In this document: positions 31,825 through 42,470 of the stretch, piece after piece
Layout: every line of letters starts with the position of its first letter
How positions within the stretch are numbered: the stretch's first letter is position 1
Assembly (NCBI RefSeq): GCF_900108185.1
Contig: NZ_FNVA01000009.1
Coordinates: 1-64,000, forward strand
Length of the DNA: 64,000 nt
Direction: 5' to 3'
DNA from: Bryocella elongata
GTDB lineage: Bacteria; Acidobacteriota; Terriglobia; Terriglobales; Acidobacteriaceae
Program-made: the position numbers and the translations under genes
Notes under the pieces: model-generated
The model's input: only the letters and a program-made list of their open reading frames with translations
Told to the model about the DNA's origin: nothing
Database searches by the model: none

Positions 31825-34503
31825 ATGCCAGAGATCGACAACATCGCCGCGCCTGAGCGCCGCTCCGACGACGAACCCGTCCGCTATAACCCCGCCGAGA
31901 TCGAACCCCGCTGGCAGTCCCGCTGGGACGCCGACCCGGCTCTCTATCGCGCCGAAGACCATGCCGGCGGCAAGCCCAAGTTCTTCTGCGTGGAGATGCT
32001 TCCCTACCCCTCCGGCGCGCTGCACATCGGGCACGTGCGCAACTACACCATCGGCGACGCGCTCGCCCGCTTCATGCGCATGCGCGGCTTCAACGTACTG
32101 CACCCCATGGGCTGGGACGCCTTCGGCCTGCCGGCGGAGAACGCCGCGCTGAAGAACGGCCGCGCTCCCAAAGAGTGGACGCTCTCCAACATCGCCGCCA
32201 TGAAGGTGCAGATGCGCCGCATCGGCCTGAGCTATGACTGGCACGGGACCGAGGTCGCCAGCTGCCTGCCCGAGTACTATCGCTGGAACCAGTGGTTCTT
32301 CCTGCGCATGCTGGAGAAGGACCTCGCCTATCGCCGCTCCAGCAAAGTGAACTGGTGCAACCTCTGCGCGACCGTACTCGCCAACGAGCAGGTCGTCGGC
32401 GGTTGTTGCTGGCGTCACGAAGACACCCCCGTCGAGCAGCGCGAGCTCGAGCAGTGGTTCTTCCGCATCACGAAGTACGCGGACGAGCTGCTCGACGGCC
32501 TCGACACCATGCCCGGCTGGCCCGACAAGGTGCGCACCATGCAGCGCAACTGGATCGGCCGCAGCTACGGCACCGAGGTGACGTTTGCAGTCGCCGACGA
32601 TACCGCTTTGAAGGGGACGGGCTTCAGCCCGTCCGTTACGCCTCCTGGAAAAGAGGGGGCTTTAGCCCCTGAGGGCCAACCCAGCATCACCGTCTTCACC
32701 ACCCGCGTCGATACGATCTTCGGCGCGACGTCGATCCAGCTCGCGCCCGAGCACGCCCTCGTCAAAGAGTGGGCAAAGACCGACGCCGCCCTCGCAGCCG
32801 ACGTGGACAAAATGGTCGCCGAGCAGGCCGCTGCCAAGCAGACAGGCGACTTCGGCACCATCGAAAAGCACGGCGTGAGCACCGGCAAGCACGCCATCAA
32901 TCCCTTCACCGGCGAGACCCTGCCCATCTGGGTCGCCAACTACATCCTCGCCGACTACGGCACCGGCGCCATCATGAGCGTCCCCGCCCACGACGAGCGC
33001 GATTACGAGTTCGCCACCAAGTACGGCCTGCCGATCAAGCGCGTCATCGCCCCTGCCACCTCGGGCGGTGCCAACGATGACTCAGGCGATCTCGCCCTCC
33101 CCTACATCGCCGAAGACGAAGCTGTGCTCATCAACTCCGGCGAGTGGACCGGCGAAGCCGCGCTCGAAGCCCAGGAGAAGATGGGCTTGTTCGCCGAGCA
33201 CAAGGGCTTCGGCAAGCGCACCAAGACCTTCCGCCTCAAGGACTGGGGCGTGAGCCGCCAGCGTTACTGGGGCACACCCATCCCCGTCGTCTACTGCCAG
33301 AACGGCCACGAGGGCGTTCCTCCCAAGGGAGTCGTTCCCGTACCCGACGCACAGCTGCCCGTGCTGCTGCCCGATAACGTCGCCATCACCGCCGAAAACG
33401 GCTCGCCCCTCGGCCGCGTGCCCGAGTTCGTCAACGCAACCTGCCCAGTCTGCGGAGGCCCCGCGCGCCGCGAGACCGACACGATGGACACCTTCGTCGA
33501 CTCCAGCTGGTACTTCTACCGCTATACCGACGCGCACAACAACACCGCGCCGTTCTCCAGCGAGAAGGCCAACTACTGGTTCCCCATCGACCAGTACATC
33601 GGCGGCGTCGAGCACGCCATCCTGCACCTCATCTACTCGCGCTACTGGACGAAGGTCATGCGCGACATCGGCCTGATCAAGAACGACGAGCCCGCCACGC
33701 GCCTCTTCACGCAGGGCATGGTCATCAAGGACGGCGCGAAGATGTCCAAGTCCAAGGGCAACGTCGTCTCGCCCGATGAGATGATCGGCAAGTTCGGCGC
33801 GGATGCCACGCGTACCTACGCCCTCTTCGCCGCACCGCCCGACCGCGATCTCGATTGGCAGGAAGACGGCGTCGCCGGTGTCTCGCGCTTCCTCGCGCGC
33901 GTCTACCGCCTGACGATGAAGTATGCTCCCGTCGTAAAGGCCGTGGAACACGCGAAGGGCGATGAGATTGCCCCGAGCGCCTTCGCCGGGCAGACGCCTG
34001 CGGGAGCAAAGCTGCTGCGCACGCTGCACCAGACGATCGCGAAGATCAGCGAAGACTTCAGCGGGCGCTGGCACTTCAACACGTCGATCGCCGCGGTGAT
34101 GATCCTCGTGAACGAGATTGCGTCCTCCGAAGGCGCGATGGACTCGGGCGAGATTGCACCGGCGACCATCGCGGAGCTGTTCCGCTCGCTGACACTGCTG
34201 CTCGCGCCGTTCGCTCCGTTCCTCACCGCCGAGCTGTGGGAGCAGATGGGCCACACCTCATCCATCAATCACGCGGCGTGGCCCGTCGCCGACGCAACCC
34301 TCGCCAAAGACGACGAGATCGAGATTCCCGTGCAGGTCAACGGCAAGCTCGCCAACGTCATCAAGGTCGCAGCCGATGCGGACGAAGAGACGATCAAGGC
34401 CACGGCTCTCGCAGACGAAAAGGTCCAGCAGCGGCTCGCGGACAAGACGATCGTGAAGACGATCTACGTCAAGGGCAAGCTGGTCAACATGGTTGTGAAG
34501 TAG
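31825..34503 (+). CDS. leuS: Leucyl-tRNA synthetase
   Basis: LeuRS charges tRNA-Leu. The 892-residue protein has the class I HIGH motif in SGALHIGHVRNYTIG, the zinc-like CNLCATVLANEQV segment, the editing domain with VFTTRVDTIFGA, the catalytic return with DTFVDSSWYFYRY, KMSKSKGN near residue 645, and a C-terminal anticodon domain. Start ATG at 31825 gives the normal N-terminus, with TACAAT 8 nt upstream. Residues about 262-284 (LKGTGFSPSV and KEGALAPEG) are an insertion encoded by two palindromes within the editing domain. TTRPDT is TTRVDT here. The next gene starts 8 nt after the stop. Confidence 0.96.
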   Translation: MPEIDNIAAPERRSDDEPVRYNPAEIEPRWQSRWDADPALYRAEDHAGGKPKFFCVEMLPYPSGALHIGHVRNYTIGDALARFMRMRGFNVLHPMGWDAFGLPAENAALKNGRAPKEWTLSNIAAMKVQMRRIGLSYDWHGTEVASCLPEYYRWNQWFFLRMLEKDLAYRRSSKVNWCNLCATVLANEQVVGGCCWRHEDTPVEQRELEQWFFRITKYADELLDGLDTMPGWPDKVRTMQRNWIGRSYGTEVTFAVADDTALKGTGFSPSVTPPGKEGALAPEGQPSITVFTTRVDTIFGATSIQLAPEHALVKEWAKTDAALAADVDKMVAEQAAAKQTGDFGTIEKHGVSTGKHAINPFTGETLPIWVANYILADYGTGAIMSVPAHDERDYEFATKYGLPIKRVIAPATSGGANDDSGDLALPYIAEDEAVLINSGEWTGEAALEAQEKMGLFAEHKGFGKRTKTFRLKDWGVSRQRYWGTPIPVVYCQNGHEGVPPKGVVPVPDAQLPVLLPDNVAITAENGSPLGRVPEFVNATCPVCGGPARRETDTMDTFVDSSWYFYRYTDAHNNTAPFSSEKANYWFPIDQYIGGVEHAILHLIYSRYWTKVMRDIGLIKNDEPATRLFTQGMVIKDGAKMSKSKGNVVSPDEMIGKFGADATRTYALFAAPPDRDLDWQEDGVAGVSRFLARVYRLTMKYAPVVKAVEHAKGDEIAPSAFAGQTPAGAKLLRTLHQTIAKISEDFSGRWHFNTSIAAVMILVNEIASSEGAMDSGEIAPATIAELFRSLTLLLAPFAPFLTAELWEQMGHTSSINHAAWPVADATLAKDDEIEIPVQVNGKLANVIKVAADADEETIKATALADEKVQQRLADKTIVKTIYVKGKLVNMVVK
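32615..32669 (+). repeat. Paired palindromes inside leuS
   Basis: GGACGGGCT-TC-AGCCCGTCC (32615-32634, 9-bp arms) and GGGGCT-TT-AGCCCC (32656-32669, 6-bp arms) lie 21 nt apart. They share a GGGCT-NN-AGCCC core and keep the reading frame. They look like a mobile palindromic element captured in a coding sequence. Confidence 0.7.
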
Positions 34504-34510
34504 GCTGCGC

Positions 34511-35473
34511 GTGAACGGCACAGAACAGGCATCGAGCAAGACGCCCATTCGCGGCACGCAATCGTTCGTCGGCGTGATGAGCGAAGTATGGAAGCGGCCG
34601 TCGCTCACGGCTATCGAGGTGCTCACGCGCTGGATCGCGTGGGCGCCCGTGCTGTTGCTGACCGGCGCCTTTCTCGGCACACTCGGCATGGATGTGCACT
34701 TCAATCCCGCGGGTGCGCAGGCTTCGTGGACGCAGCTTCAGACAAGCGCGATTCTGCTGGAGCACGGAGCGTACCAGCTCTCATTCCACGCTGGACAGTT
34801 CGCCCTCAATGCGCTGCCGATACTCGCGTTTGCCGCGCTGTGGGGCGTGATCTCGGGCCATGGCCGGACGCTCCTCTTACATCGTTTCGATTCCCGCCTC
34901 ATCCCTCGGCGTTTGACGCTTTGCCTCCTCGCGATGGCGCGCGTGGTGCTCTTCACCGCTGCGCTCGCACTCTGGCTCGCCGTCTTCCTCGTCTGCTGGA
35001 TTCACTTTGTGCAGGTGCCGCAGTCACGTGGCGAGTATCCCGGCTACGTGCCAGGCTTCGCCATCGTGATTCTGTTCACACTGGGCCTCTTCGTGCTGTG
35101 GTCTTCGACGAGCTGGATCCTCCGGCTTGCACCGGTGCTGGCGATGGCACACCGCCTCGGGCCCGTCGATGCACTGCGTGCGGCATGGAAGACCGGCCCG
35201 CTGCGTGGCAAGCTCATTGAGATCAACCTGGTGATGGGCGTCGTGAAGGTGGGTCTGCTGGTATGGTCGCTGGCACTCAGTTCCTGCCCACTGCCCTTTG
35301 CCAACAACCAGACGCAGGAGTTCCTGAACTGGTGGTGGCTCGGAACGGTGGCTCTGTGGATCGTCTCGTCAGCGTACTTTCATGTCGTGCGACAGGCGGC
35401 TTACGTGCGGCTGGCAGATTCCTACGACTTTCTGCCCCATGAAACAGCACGCCAGGGGAATTCGGCATCGTAA
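34511..35473 (+). CDS. Multi-pass membrane protein of unknown function
   Basis: The 320-residue protein has about six hydrophobic segments (APVLLLTGAFLGTLGM, FALNALPILAFAALWGVI, VVLFTAALALWLAVFLVCWI, FAIVILFTLGLFVLW, VVKVGLLVWSLAL, WLGTVALWIVSSAYF). It has no recognisable catalytic motif. The GTG start at 34511 follows the leuS stop by 7 nt, so it is probably co-transcribed with leuS, though no functional link is known. Confidence 0.75.
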   Translation: MNGTEQASSKTPIRGTQSFVGVMSEVWKRPSLTAIEVLTRWIAWAPVLLLTGAFLGTLGMDVHFNPAGAQASWTQLQTSAILLEHGAYQLSFHAGQFALNALPILAFAALWGVISGHGRTLLLHRFDSRLIPRRLTLCLLAMARVVLFTAALALWLAVFLVCWIHFVQVPQSRGEYPGYVPGFAIVILFTLGLFVLWSSTSWILRLAPVLAMAHRLGPVDALRAAWKTGPLRGKLIEINLVMGVVKVGLLVWSLALSSCPLPFANNQTQEFLNWWWLGTVALWIVSSAYFHVVRQAAYVRLADSYDFLPHETARQGNSAS

Positions 35474-35526
35474 CCTCCTGAGTCACAAATGTGACGCGCC
35501 GGCGGTGCCGGTCGTGGAGGTTCCAA

Positions 35527-35697
35527 ATGTCCTTCGGACTGTATCTTGGCGGCACCGTTATTCTGATCGTCGGCGTGTTGTACGTATGCAGCCTGGCACA
35601 CATGCCTGCGCACTGGATCGGCGCAATCGCGATTGTCCTGCTAGGCGCGGGCATCATGGGCGCCGTCGGCTCGACGCGAGGCAAAGATCCGAGCTAA
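35527..35697 (+). CDS. Small two-helix membrane protein
   Basis: The 56-residue product has two membrane helices (FGLYLGGTVILIVGVLYVCS and WIGAIAIVLLGAGIMGAVG) and a short basic tail. A GGAGG sequence 7 nt before the ATG strongly supports translation. It lies in the gap between the membrane protein and guaA. Function is unknown; such small proteins are often stress-related or complex subunits. Confidence 0.7.
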   Translation: MSFGLYLGGTVILIVGVLYVCSLAHMPAHWIGAIAIVLLGAGIMGAVGSTRGKDPS

Positions 35698-35751
35698 GAC
35701 CGTCTTTCGAGGCAGAAGCCGCTGATTGCGGCCTTCCTTTAGACTGGAAAG

Positions 35752-37344
<1,593 letters not shown>

Positions 37345-37357
37345 ATCGAAATCTCTC

Positions 37358-38662
37358 CTAGTGCACATTCACCGTCGGCCCCGTGTAGAACTTCAGTTCC
37401 AGTTCCACGGTGTGTTTGTCGGGGTTGGCGATGGCTTTATATCCCCCGTAGTACGGCGCGAGCGTCTTGAGGGCCGTGTTGTTCTTGATGAAGCCCGCCA
37501 CATAGGTCGGGTCGTACAAATCGCCTGCCTTCAGCAAAAAGTTCTTGTCGAAGTCCGCCTGCGCTGCGGGGTCGAGGCCCATCGCCGTGATCTTCGAGAG
37601 CCGGTATTGCTCCCCGGGAGTGACCGTCACCGCGTAAGCGACGGTGTGAGCCGCGGTGTCCCGGGAGGGATTGGACTTCACGATCACATCCATGTAGCCC
37701 AATTTGCGGTAGGCAAGATCGAGCGGCGTAAGAGTTTCGATCAGCGCCTTGTTGGAGGCCACATCGCCCGCATGCAGTTTGGCGCTCGCATTGAAGGCTT
37801 CCGTCGTGAGCAGGGGGGCGCCCGCGAACTCCAGACCGGAGACGTGGTAGATCTCGCCAGCATCGAGAGTGGCGTGCAGGATAACTGGCTCCCTGTGCTG
37901 ATCCAATGGTGTGGTCTCGACCGCGACGCCGCTGAGAGCCGCATCGATGTAACCAGCGTCGAGCAGCGGAGCCAGGATGATGTCATCGGTGCGGAGACCC
38001 GCCAGCCCCATCATGTACGGTTTGCCCGCGGCCGTGTTGACTGAGGTCTGCACCAACGGTGCAAACTCCGGCTTCACGCCGCCCAACTTCACATTCGCGA
38101 CGACCGGGAGCGGGGTGACGACCGTGAATGCCATGGAGCGGAACGGGTGTTGCAACGTCGGTTCAATGGATTGCTCCTCCAACTTTGCGGCGATGCCCTT
38201 GGCAGCAAGGGCATCCTCGAGCGCGGCCTTCACCTGGTCTACGGGCACGGTGTTTTCCTGCAGGTAGCCAAAGTACAACGGCACGCGCGCGTGAATCGCA
38301 GCGTCAATCTCGGCCGGAGACAGCCACACCAGGTTCGGAAACGCCACGGGCAGCATCTGCGACTTCGGAGTGGGCGCGAGCTTGAAAACCGCGACGATGT
38401 GGAGCGTGTTGCCGCGAATTTCGGCGCCGATATCGTCGAAAAAGCCAGTATCGGAGAGCTTCTGCGCACCGGCCTGCAACGTTGCCGCCGTGGCTGGATC
38501 GCCCGGCTTCACGCCACTGATCGCCGCAAGCTGCTGCTGCGAGTAAGGCCCCGGGTTGCTGTAAACGACCTGCGCGATGTTGTTCTGCTGCGCCGAAGCG
38601 ACAGCTCCGCAAAGGGAGACACCAAGGGCAAGGAAGAGGCCGCGGACTTTGTTGCTCTGCAT
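37358..38662 (-). CDS. Secreted POTRA-domain protein without barrel
   Basis: The 434-residue protein has a signal peptide (GLFLALGVSLCGAVASAQ) and a series of POTRA-like beta-alpha-alpha-beta-beta modules. Examples are YSQQQLAAISGVKPGDPATAA followed by LSDTGFFDDIGAEI, and ALIETLTPLDLAYRKLGYMDVIVK followed by GEQYRLSKITAMGL. The Omp85 barrel that normally follows in BamA/TamA is missing; the protein ends FYTGPTVNVH. It may be a stand-alone periplasmic chaperone-like factor. A TTGTTC-17-TACGAT promoter lies immediately upstream of the ATG. Confidence 0.75.
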   Translation of the reverse strand: MQSNKVRGLFLALGVSLCGAVASAQQNNIAQVVYSNPGPYSQQQLAAISGVKPGDPATAATLQAGAQKLSDTGFFDDIGAEIRGNTLHIVAVFKLAPTPKSQMLPVAFPNLVWLSPAEIDAAIHARVPLYFGYLQENTVPVDQVKAALEDALAAKGIAAKLEEQSIEPTLQHPFRSMAFTVVTPLPVVANVKLGGVKPEFAPLVQTSVNTAAGKPYMMGLAGLRTDDIILAPLLDAGYIDAALSGVAVETTPLDQHREPVILHATLDAGEIYHVSGLEFAGAPLLTTEAFNASAKLHAGDVASNKALIETLTPLDLAYRKLGYMDVIVKSNPSRDTAAHTVAYAVTVTPGEQYRLSKITAMGLDPAAQADFDKNFLLKAGDLYDPTYVAGFIKNNTALKTLAPYYGGYKAIANPDKHTVELELKFYTGPTVNVH

Positions 38663-38668
38663 GGGGTC

Positions 38669-38697
38669 ATCGTAAGGGGAATGCGACAGACGAACAA
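38669..38697 (-). promoter_or_regulatory. Promoter of the POTRA-like gene
   Basis: On the minus strand TTGTTC (38692-38697) and TACGAT (38669-38674) are separated by 17 nt. The -10 element ends 6 nt before the ATG, so transcription would start at or within a base or two of the start codon. Confidence 0.6.
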
Positions 38698-38797
38698 GTC
38701 GTTTCTGCAGTGCGCTTTGTGCCTCCGCGCGTGTAAGATTCCATGTGAGCTTGTCAGACAGGTTGAAGCGGTGCAGATCGACAGGCAGGAGAGTGCC

Positions 38798-40045
38798 ATG
38801 CGTTACGGAATGATTCTGATGATGGCGGCGCTGGCGGGAACAATTCCGGCCCTGGCGGCGAAGACATGCGATGTGAAGGACTACGGGGCCAAGGGCGATG
38901 GCGTCACCAAGGACACTGCCGCGATCCTCAAGGCGGTGGCGACCTGCAAGGGTGGAACGGTGAAGCTGGCGGGCGGCACGTTCGTCACCGGGCCTATTCT
39001 GCTGCCCAGCGGCACCACGCTGGATATCGAAACCGGTGCCACGCTGCTCGGCTCGCCCGACCGCGAGGATTATCCGCACTGGACCTTCGCTCGCAAAGAC
39101 ACCGTGCAGCCTCTTGTCGGCACGCGCTTTGCGGAAAACGTCACCATCACCGGCGGCGGCACCATCGACGGCAACGGGCACATCTGGTGGGAGTACGTGC
39201 AGGGCGTCAAGGACTCAGGAGTTCTGGGCACCGACCACCCGCGGCCGATGGGCATGGTATTCGACCACTCGAAGCATATCAAGGTCGAGAACATCACGAT
39301 GCAGAACGCCGGCTTCTGGCAGATCGTGCCGTACTATGCGGATGACCTGGTCTTCCGCAACATGCGCATCCTCGCGCCGCACTCGCCCAATACGGATGCG
39401 ATCGATCCGTTCAGCTCAGGGCACATCCTCATCGATCACGTCTTCAGTTCAGTGGGCGACGACAACATCGCGATCAAGTCAGGAGCGATCAACTCGCCCG
39501 GGCCGGACGCACCGAGCCACGACATCACCATCACCGACTGCACGTTTGAGAACGGTCATGGCCTTTCGATCGGCAGCGAACTGGCGGGCGGCGCGCAGCA
39601 CATCCACGCCTCTCGCATCCACTTCAAGGGCACGGACCAGGGCATCCGCATCAAGGCCAATCGAGACCGCGGCCATGACGTCTCTGACATCACCTTCGAC
39701 GACATCACGATGGAGGATGTAAAGACGCCAATCCTGATCAGTGAGTACTACCCGAAGGTGTATCCGGAGGGCGAGGTGAAGGCGGAGCCGGTGCAGCGGC
39801 TCACACCGCACTTCCATGACATCCACATCAGCAATGTGAAGTCGACCGGGAGCCCGACGGCGGGAGTGATTGTGGGCTTGCCTGAATCGCCAGTGGAAGA
39901 TCTGACGCTGAAGAATGTGTCGATCAGCGCGAAGACGGGGATGAAGATCGCGTATACCAAGGCGGACTTCGACAACGTCAAGGTAATGGTGGAAGAAGGC
40001 GAACCGCTGACGATCTCGCCGACGGCTACGATCAAGCAGCACTAA
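38798..40045 (+). CDS. Glycoside hydrolase family 28 (polygalacturonase-type)
   Basis: The 415-residue secreted right-handed beta-helix enzyme should hydrolyse alpha-1,4-galacturonan or a rhamnogalacturonan backbone. A signal peptide (ILMMAALAGTIPALA) precedes the family opening DVKDYGAKGDGVTKDTAAI. All catalytic blocks are present: NTD at 198-200, DD at 221-222, GHG at 253-255 and RIK at 284-286. GGCAGGAG lies 6 nt before the ATG. It marks the left edge of the pectin locus and diverges from the POTRA-like gene. Confidence 0.94.
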   Translation: MRYGMILMMAALAGTIPALAAKTCDVKDYGAKGDGVTKDTAAILKAVATCKGGTVKLAGGTFVTGPILLPSGTTLDIETGATLLGSPDREDYPHWTFARKDTVQPLVGTRFAENVTITGGGTIDGNGHIWWEYVQGVKDSGVLGTDHPRPMGMVFDHSKHIKVENITMQNAGFWQIVPYYADDLVFRNMRILAPHSPNTDAIDPFSSGHILIDHVFSSVGDDNIAIKSGAINSPGPDAPSHDITITDCTFENGHGLSIGSELAGGAQHIHASRIHFKGTDQGIRIKANRDRGHDVSDITFDDITMEDVKTPILISEYYPKVYPEGEVKAEPVQRLTPHFHDIHISNVKSTGSPTAGVIVGLPESPVEDLTLKNVSISAKTGMKIAYTKADFDNVKVMVEEGEPLTISPTATIKQH

Positions 40046-40147
40046 ACTACGCAACGAGCTCCGCATATTCCTGGCCTCACGCTTCTACGGCAGACGATTT
40101 CGCTGTAAGGGCGTGAGGTCTTCCTCTGCGGGGTCTACCCTAGACAC

Positions 40148-40360
40148 ATGCGCTTTGCCGTTGGAGTCCTGATCGTGATGACCGTCTTTATTGGGGTGGG
40201 CGTGCTGACTGCGCACCTGATCCTGGCGCACCACGCCAACGCCGGCTCCTACGAGCCACAGGTGAAGCTGGGGGCCGATATGGCGGGGCTGTTCGCCGGT
40301 GGCCTCGCCGCGTTGATTGCCCTGATTGTGGTGGTACGCTCTGGCTCAAAGCAGAGCTAG
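40148..40360 (+). CDS. Small membrane protein
   Basis: The 70-residue product has two hydrophobic helices (FAVGVLIVMTVFIGVGVLTAH and AGLFAGGLAALIALIVVV) and a basic tail. TACCCT lies 6 nt before the ATG and there is no Shine-Dalgarno. Function is unknown and no family was recognised. Confidence 0.55.
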   Translation: MRFAVGVLIVMTVFIGVGVLTAHLILAHHANAGSYEPQVKLGADMAGLFAGGLAALIALIVVVRSGSKQS

Positions 40361-40676
40361 CTGCCCACTAAGAAAAGTACATCTCCATCCGCGCCAATAT
40401 CTTGCGAAGTTCCTGCGGCATTCGTTGCGCAAGGCACGTTGATAGTCACAGCCCTCAAGAGGCACAGACGCCTTGATGCCGCGGCCGCCCTTGAGACGGA
40501 GCGCTCTGGGCTCGCTGCTCGCAGTTGCAAATCGCAGCCACGAATTCTTTGAGCCGTCATCTCAAGCGAGCTTCAACGTCTCTGCAGATTTGCAGCACTG
40601 CGAGGTAACTTTGATACAAGTCAGAGTCCCGTCGCAGTCAAGCGCCACTTATGATTGCAACGGAGGAAATCTGTTG
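40361..40676. other. 316-nt gap without a recognisable gene
   Basis: No convincing coding frame was seen. The only features are a loose inverted repeat around CTCAAGAGGC / GCCTTGATG (about 40457-40476) and the GGAGG that serves the next gene. It may hold the promoter of the AhpD-like gene, but no clear -35/-10 pair with normal spacing was found. Confidence 0.4.
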
Positions 40677-41084
40677 ATGGCAACTGTAAAGCTCTGGACC
40701 GATGAAGAGGTAGCAACCGCTCCCGCAGTGCAGGCCGTGTTCGAAGATATCCGCGCGGTGCGCAAGTCCGATTTCGTAAATAACTTCTGGCGAGCCCTTG
40801 CGAACCAGCCAGTGCTCCTCGAGCGGACGTGGACCAGCGTCAAGCAGGTCATGCTCCAGCCCGGCGCGCTCGATCCCCTCACGAAAGAGCTGGTCTACAT
40901 CGCTGTATCGACAGCCAACGCCTGCAGCTATTGCGTCCACTCTCATACTGCGGCAGCGCGCGCAAAGGGCCTCTCGGACGACCAATATGCGGAGTTCCTC
41001 GCGGTGATCGGCATGGCCGCCGAAACCAACACTCTCGCCAACTCGTTGCAGATTCCTGTCGACCCGGAGTTCCTCGCAGGCTAG
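40677..41084 (+). CDS. Carboxymuconolactone decarboxylase / AhpD-like protein
   Basis: The 135-residue helical protein carries the AhpD-fold signature. LTKELVYIAVSTANACSYCVHSHTAAARAKG supplies the CxxC pair and proton-relay histidine of alkylhydroperoxidase-like members. Redox activity with lipoyl or thioredoxin partners is plausible. GGAGG lies about 11 nt before the ATG at 40677. Its final codons and stop lie within the left arm and loop of a perfect 13-bp hairpin shared with the convergent GH5-like gene. Confidence 0.88.
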   Translation: MATVKLWTDEEVATAPAVQAVFEDIRAVRKSDFVNNFWRALANQPVLLERTWTSVKQVMLQPGALDPLTKELVYIAVSTANACSYCVHSHTAAARAKGLSDDQYAEFLAVIGMAAETNTLANSLQIPVDPEFLAG

Positions 41085-41099
41085 CTCTGCGAGGAACTC
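41067..41099. terminator. Bidirectional terminator overlapping a stop codon
   Basis: GAGTTCCTCGCAG, 7-nt loop, CTGCGAGGAACTC: a perfect 13-bp stem. The stop codon TAG (41082-41084) lies in the loop. It separates convergent genes only 25 nt apart. Confidence 0.8.
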
Positions 41100-41109
41100 A
41101 CGGGGCGAA

Positions 41110-42273
41110 TCATCGCGCGGCAGCTGCAGGCTGTTCGGCACTCTCCGCTTTCCCTCGTCCCGTCATCTGACGCAGAAGGTCAACCTCGTGTTGGCGGTAC
41201 GGCGTATCGTCGGCCTTGAAGACGTCGTGAAACCAGACGGCGGGGCCTTCCGAGACATACGGTCGCTTCCAGGAGTCCCATGGGAGGTACGTCTGCGTCT
41301 TGCCCGCGACGAGTCCCCAGTTGATAACGGCTACGCGTTCGCGCTTGGCTATCGGCAGGATCGTGTCGAAGGTGCTGCCATTCCCTCGCGCCATGTACTC
41401 CGTGCAGATCAACGGACGCCCTGTTGCCCTCAACTCTGCTATCCGTGCTTCGAAGCCCTCCGGCCAGTCATAGTTGTGGAAGGTGATCACGTCAGACTCA
41501 GCGAGCTGGATCTTCGTCGTTGCGCTTTCCTTGCGCGGGTCGGTCCAGTTCCCTGTCCACATACCGCTGGTCAAAGGCTGCTGTGGCCGTTCGGTTCTCG
41601 CCCAGGCAAAGACGCGAGGCAGCAGTTCATTGACGCGCCGCACCTTGTCTTTCACATCCTCCTCGACATCACGGCCCTGATTGTCCGGCTCGTTCCATAC
41701 ATCCCAGGCAAGAACGCGATCGTCATTCGCGAAGGCGCCGATCACTCCCGTGACGTAAGCCTTGAGCTGTGGCTCTACCGTTGCATCGAGCAGCCGTGCC
41801 TTGCCAGGGCTCTGCACCCAGCCCGAGTTGTGAACTCCTGGGATAGGCGGATGCTGTGGTCCGAGATGCGGGTTGGGCTCCCAGCAGGAATCGAAGAGAA
41901 CCAGAACCGGCCGAATATGATGCTTCGCTGCGATTGCCAGGAATTCATCGAGTCGTTTGCGTGCGCCGGCCGGATCATTGAGCCACCATTGATCCTGAAG
42001 GAACACACGGACTGTGTTCATACCGATCCCCTCTGCTAATCCAAGCTCTTTGTCGTTCAGTCGGGCATTGAAGGTTGCGTCCTGAAACATCTCAAGCTCG
42101 TTGATCGCATCTGATGGAACATAGTTGGCTCCCACAAGCCAGGGCTGTCGGTCGTACCATTCGTTGGCGTGCTTTGCGGTCCAGCGTTGGCCTGGAGCTT
42201 GCGCGATGCCGCTTCCAGCCAGCGCTGCCATCAACGTCAGAAGTGCGCAATACCGTACAACTCTTTCCATCAT
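41110..42273 (-). CDS. Secreted GH5-like glycoside hydrolase
   Basis: The 387-residue protein has a signal peptide (YCALLTLMAALAGSGIAQ) and a clan GH-A TIM barrel. The acid/base glutamate lies in AWDVWNEPDN (Glu195) and the nucleophile in PLICTEYMARG (Glu292). FHNYDWPEGF and INWGLVAGKTQ line the cleft. The substrate is probably a beta-mannan, glucan or arabinogalactan side chain; subfamily cannot be fixed by eye. GAGGGG lies 6 nt before the ATG. It follows the GH43 gene by 197 nt on the same strand. Confidence 0.85.
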   Translation of the reverse strand: MMERVVRYCALLTLMAALAGSGIAQAPGQRWTAKHANEWYDRQPWLVGANYVPSDAINELEMFQDATFNARLNDKELGLAEGIGMNTVRVFLQDQWWLNDPAGARKRLDEFLAIAAKHHIRPVLVLFDSCWEPNPHLGPQHPPIPGVHNSGWVQSPGKARLLDATVEPQLKAYVTGVIGAFANDDRVLAWDVWNEPDNQGRDVEEDVKDKVRRVNELLPRVFAWARTERPQQPLTSGMWTGNWTDPRKESATTKIQLAESDVITFHNYDWPEGFEARIAELRATGRPLICTEYMARGNGSTFDTILPIAKRERVAVINWGLVAGKTQTYLPWDSWKRPYVSEGPAVWFHDVFKADDTPYRQHEVDLLRQMTGRGKAESAEQPAAAAR

Positions 42274-42470
42274 TCAATCCCCTCTGGACACATCGGTCTT
42301 CGCGGCTACGGCGGGTAATCACCCCAACGCTTGCAGTTCGTCTGCGATCTACCCGGACTCTTCGGCAGCCACAAGCTCGTCCAGAGAAGAACCGCAATAT
42401 AGATCGCCGATCCATTCTCCACTCCTCCTGGGCGATAGCGGTACGAAACATCCACGAGGTCTGTAATCCA

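Noticed and set aside
33082-34254. A 390-codon open frame antisense to leuS
   Set aside because: High GC leaves long antisense frames open. The translation is His/Arg/Glu-rich without motifs, and leuS on the other strand is unmistakable.
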